Both the position numbers and the translations under genes were made by a program. This document shows positions 61,217 to 64,000 of a stretch of 64,000 bases of DNA, piece after piece. Location of the stretch: positions 124,001 to 188,000 of the forward strand of contig CAYSMK010000005.1 in NCBI GenBank assembly GCA_964432205.1. The letters run 5' to 3'. Under the pieces are notes generated by a model. That model was not told the origin of the DNA. It saw nothing but the letters and a program-made list of their open reading frames with translations, and did no database searches. The stretch comes from Geomobilibacter sp964432205 (GTDB lineage Bacteria; Desulfobacterota; Desulfuromonadia; Geobacterales; DSM-12255). Every line of letters begins with the position of its first letter. Position 1 is the stretch's first letter.

Positions 61217-61426
61217 TTACGGCAGGTGGATCAGATCACACGCCCGACACTTCCCGTACCGGGCGGGCAGGAAGAGGATGTTGACCGAGAGGCAGTTCTG
61301 GCATTGCCAGAACTTGAAGTCGCTGACCTCCCGGCCGGTGAGCCGGCTGAACATCCAGCGATAATAGGCGTCCCAATCGTACTCCGGCGGCTGAGCGGCT
61401 TTTTCCACCAACTGTTCCAGTAGCAT
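61217..61426 (-). CDS. Small zinc-ribbon-like protein
   Basis: 69 residues from the ATG at 61426, with GGAGG six bases upstream. The C-terminal half has two Cys-x2-Cys pairs (FWQCQNCLSV and YGKCRACDLI) spaced for one metal site. The N-terminal half (LLEQLVEKAAQPPEYDWDAYYRWM) is acidic and helical. No signal peptide. Unknown function. The good ribosome site and the Cys pairs make it a credible gene. Confidence 0.72.
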   Translation of the reverse strand: MLLEQLVEKAAQPPEYDWDAYYRWMFSRLTGREVSDFKFWQCQNCLSVNILFLPARYGKCRACDLIHLP

Positions 61427-61656
61427 GGTCCCTCCGGTTGAAAACGGCAACGGTCCGGCAAGTATAACAGGAGCGGCCTCGAATTTACGCGGATTCGATA
61501 AATCTCTTACTGTATCGCTCCATCCGTAGTGATCCGCTTTAATCAGATTTGATCCGTGGTCAAAATTGCCTTTGCTTTTTTTCTGTTTGGTTCCGGCTAC
61601 GCCGGCTTGGGATAACGCAAGGTATGTGCCGATCAAGGCGGCATTGACAGGAACAG

Positions 61657-61731
61657 CAGGCCCCCCGGGAGAAGGGGAGTCTGCCGGCATTTGGCTGGCT
61701 GATGCGGGACATGCTACCCCCGGGGGGCCTG
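61657..61731. repeat. CAGGCCCCCCGGG inverted repeat
   Basis: A perfect 13-bp inverted pair (61657-61669 with 61719-61731) encloses 49 bases. It lies in the 397-bp gap between the small zinc-ribbon-like gene and the NfnB-like gene and could be a remnant element or structured leader. The rest of the gap shows no gene. Confidence 0.65.
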
Positions 61732-61788
61732 GCGAAAAATGACCCACTGTGGGGATTTGCCACAAGGAGTTCCGGGACAGTCCTTGCC

Positions 61789-61816
61789 GGCAGGGGCGCG
61801 GGAAGGCGCCCCTGCC
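61789..61816 (-). terminator. Hairpin after the NfnB-like gene
   Basis: GGCAGGGGCGC (61789-61799) pairs perfectly with GCGCCCCTGCC (61806-61816) eight bases after the stop codon. No T-run follows on the minus strand, so it may stall polymerase or protect the mRNA end rather than terminate alone. Confidence 0.6.
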
Positions 61817-61823
61817 AGCAGTC

Positions 61824-63242
61824 TCACTTCGTGCTGCTCCCCAGAAAGCCGTGGATGGCGGCGGCGGCCTGCTTGCCGTCCCCCATGGCGAGGATGACCG
61901 TGGCCCCGCCCCGGACGATGTCGCCGCCGGCGTACACACCTGGCACGCTGGTGGCCCCCTGTGCGTCGCAGGCGATGTTTCCCCACCGGTTCAGGACCAG
62001 TTCCGGGGCCGATGCGGTCAACAGCGGGTTGGCGCGCGTCCCGACGGCGTTCACCACCACGTCGGCCGGCAGGTCGAACTCCGACCCGGGAACCGCAACC
62101 GGCTTGCAACGGCCCGACTCGTCCGGAGGGCCGAGCTCCATCCGCTGACAGCGGAGTGCCGCCACCCACCCCTCGTCGTCGCTCACGATCTCCAGGGGAG
62201 CGGTGAGCATGACGAACTCCACCCCCTCCTCCTTGGCGTGCGCGATCTCCTCCAGGCGGGCCGGCATCTCCGCCTCGCTCCGGCGGTAGACGATCATGGC
62301 CCGCTCGGCGCCGAGCCGGCGGGCGGTGCGAACACAGTCCATGGCGGTGTTGCCGCCGCCGATCACCGCCACCCCGTTGCCCCGGATGATCGGCGTAGGG
62401 GAGCCGGGAGTACGCCCCGCCTCCATCAGGTTGACCCGCGTCAGAAACTCGTTGGCCGAGTAGACCCCCTTCAGGTTCTCGCCCGGGATGTTGAGCATGG
62501 CGGGGAGACCGGCCCCGTTGGCGATGAAGATCGCGTCGTACTCGCCGCGGAGCTCCTGAACGGTGAGGGTCTTGCCGACGATGACGTTGCACTCGATCTT
62601 CACCCCCAGTTCCGTCAGCCGGGAGACCTCGGCGTCGATGATCCCCTTGGGGAGGCGGAACTCGGGAATCCCGTAACGGAGGACCCCGCCCGTATCATGG
62701 AGCGCCTCGAAGATGGTGACCCCGTGGCCGGCACGGGCCAGCTCCCCCGCAGCGGTGAGACCGGCCGGGCCGCAGCCGACCACCGCCACCTGTTTACCGG
62801 TGGCTGCCGGAAGCTGCTGTCCGGGGAGCGCAGCGGCGTTCGTCATGGCCCAGTCGGCCACGAAGCGTTCCAGGTAGCCGATGGCAACCGGTTCGCCCTT
62901 TACGCCGCGGACACACCGCGCCTCGCACTGGGTCTCCTGGGGGCAGACCCGGCCGCAGACCGCCGGCAGGGCATTGTCCCCCCGGAGGATTCCGGCCGAT
63001 GCGGCGAGGTCTCCGGCAGCCAGGGCGTCGAGAAACTCGGGGATGGAAACCCCGACCGGTCACCCCTCAACGCAGGGGCGGTGCCGGCACTGGATGCAGC
63101 GCTTCGCCTCCCGTACCGCCTCTTCCGGGCCGAGTCCCAGGTTCACCTCCGCGAAGTTCCTGCTCCGGACCGAGGCGTCGAGTTCGGGCATCCTGACCCG
63201 GTCAATGGCGAGGCGCTCCTTTGGCGTAAGGTCGTTAGCCAT
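61824..63242 (-). CDS. NfnB/SudA-like NADPH oxidoreductase with in-frame TGA (possible selenocysteine)
   Basis: 472 codons from the ATG at 63242; one TGA at 63060-63062 (codon 61) is in frame and everything else is open. The first 130 residues are the Fe-S domain of glutamate-synthase-small-subunit-like proteins: CIQCRHRPCVEG, then TGA, then PVGVSIPEF. Relatives have CVxGCPVG, so TGA replaces a 4Fe-4S Cys. A second cysteine set follows (VCGRVCPQETQCEARC). Then come FAD (VVGCGPAGLTAAGELA) and NADPH (VIGGGNTAMDCVRTA) domains. It forms a complex with the adjacent NfnA/SudB-like subunit. A 6-bp hairpin starts four bases after the TGA. Selenocysteine, a nonsense mutation or a base error are all possible. 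Confidence 0.85.
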
Positions 63243-64000
63243 GGGCCACCTCCTGCATGAGCCTACAGTCGGTGGCGGCGTGGCGGGCCTGCTCTTCGAA
63301 GCCCCGGTAGATCGTCAGGCGATCGGCAAGGCCGTCGAAGTCGACCAGGTGGCCGTCGAACTCCGGACCGTCTACGCAGGCGAATTTCGATTCGTCCCCC
63401 ACCACGACCCGACAGCCGCCGCACATCCCGGTTCCGTCGATCATGATCGGGTTGAGGCTGACCACGGTCTCGATCCCGTGGGGCCGGGTGAGTTCGGCCA
63501 CCGCCCGCATCATCGGCACCGGGCCGACGGCCAGGACCACCCGCGGGGCGCGGGCCGGATCGGCGATCAACTCGGCCAGCTCGGCAGTGACAAACCCTTT
63601 GCGGCCCCGGCTGCCGTCCTCGGTGGTGACGAGCAGTTCGCTGGAAAAGGCGGCCAGTTCGTCGGCCAGGATGATGTACTGGCCGGAACGGCCGCCGATG
63701 ATGGTGGTCACCTCGTTCCCGGCCGCGGCCAACGCCTTGGCCAGCGGGTAGAGGACCGCCGTGCCGACTCCGCCCCCCACGCAGGCCACCCGTCCCCACT
63801 TCTCGATATGGGTCGGCTGGCCAAGGGGGCCGGCCACGTCGCGGAGCGCCCCCCCTGCCGGGATGGCAACGATCTTCCGGGTGGAGGCACCGATTGCCTG
63901 GATGAAGAGGGTTATGGTGCCGGATGCCGGGTCGGCGTCACCGATGGTGAGCGGAATCCGCTCCTCACCGCGCTCGGCCCGGACGATAACGAACTGCCCG
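63235..64000 (-). CDS. NfnA/SudB-like FAD/NAD-binding, 2Fe-2S subunit, 5'-partial
   Basis: About 255 residues visible; the N terminus lies beyond the window end. It belongs to the dihydroorotate dehydrogenase electron-transfer (PyrK-like) family: GQFVIVRAERGEERIPLTI binds FAD, CVGGGVGTAVLYPLAKAL binds NAD, and MCGGCRVVVGDESKFACVDGP holds the 2Fe-2S cysteines. The stop overlaps the start of the NfnB-like gene by eight bases, so the two are coupled. With that subunit it should make an NADH-dependent ferredoxin:NADP oxidoreductase or a sulfide dehydrogenase. Confidence 0.93.
   Translation of the reverse strand, partial: GQFVIVRAERGEERIPLTIGDADPASGTITLFIQAIGASTRKIVAIPAGGALRDVAGPLGQPTHIEKWGRVACVGGGVGTAVLYPLAKALAAAGNEVTTIIGGRSGQYIILADELAAFSSELLVTTEDGSRGRKGFVTAELAELIADPARAPRVVLAVGPVPMMRAVAELTRPHGIETVVSLNPIMIDGTGMCGGCRVVVGDESKFACVDGPEFDGHLVDFDGLADRLTIYRGFEEQARHAATDCRLMQEVAHG

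Overview
The window is GC-rich, densely coded bacterial DNA. It most resembles the Geobacter group (Desulfuromonadota): there is a 23-haem c-type cytochrome, an NfnAB/SudAB-type oxidoreductase pair, a sigma-54/NtrC two-component system, a membrane-anchored protoglobin, large exported FN3 and RCC1 repeat proteins, and several families of intergenic palindromic repeats. The assignment rests on gene content; no rRNA is present.

Layout. 2-2590: end of an exported FN3-repeat protein. 2.7-9.8 kb: TetR regulator with two matching operators, a truncated SDR gene, a complete RND efflux system (adaptor, pump, outer-membrane factor) and a small periplasmic protein. 9.9-16.3 kb: aldehyde dehydrogenase, two Fe-S proteins, a hot-dog thioesterase, an Old Yellow Enzyme homologue and an AT-richer alpha/beta hydrolase. 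16.6-22.3 kb (minus): a giant RCC1 protein whose 28 visible repeats fall into four groups of seven; it contains a 100-N assembly gap. 22.8-25.9 kb (minus): tRNA-Phe, EfpL-type elongation factor P paralogue, DUF4139 protein, cyclophilin. 26.1-30.4 kb (plus): phosphohexomutase, MsrA, PagL-like lipid A deacylase, carotenoid oxygenase.

30.3-46.4 kb (minus) is the most unusual region: a 16-gene cluster, read from the polysaccharide deacetylase down to the MMPL transporter. It combines a type II fatty-acid/polyketide set (active ketosynthase, degenerate ketosynthase, ketoreductase, dehydratase, ACP, acyltransferase, thioesterase) with two B12-type radical SAM enzymes, one SPASM-type radical SAM enzyme, an LpxL-like acyltransferase, a GT2 and an outer-membrane delivery set (LolA-like, LolB-like lipoprotein, MMPL). 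The architecture recalls aryl polyene clusters, but the usual aromatic starter enzymes are absent; the radical SAM content recalls ladderane-type clusters. The product is unknown. A carotenoid cleavage oxygenase abuts it convergently.

46.6-53.4 kb: multihaem cytochrome, a DUF523 protein that seems to have lost its second domain at a repeat, small zinc-ribbon-like proteins, a membrane alpha/beta hydrolase, ferrochelatase, protoglobin-PsiE-like protein, MoxR-like ATPase. 53.4-60.8 kb: a Rap1a/Tai-like secreted protein behind a good sigma-54 promoter, two histidine kinases, an NtrC-type regulator and an iron alcohol dehydrogenase. 61.2-64.0 kb (minus): a small zinc-ribbon-like protein and the NfnAB/SudAB-like pair. 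In the larger subunit an in-frame TGA stands exactly where the family has a 4Fe-4S cysteine: either selenocysteine or a nonsense/sequence error.

Two themes run through the intergenic DNA. Palindromic repeats of several families sit between operons; one family (three copies) keeps a loop while both arms change in compensating fashion. There are also scars of gene loss: a truncated SDR, a remnant of an Fe-S oxidoreductase 3' end and a shortened DUF523 gene.
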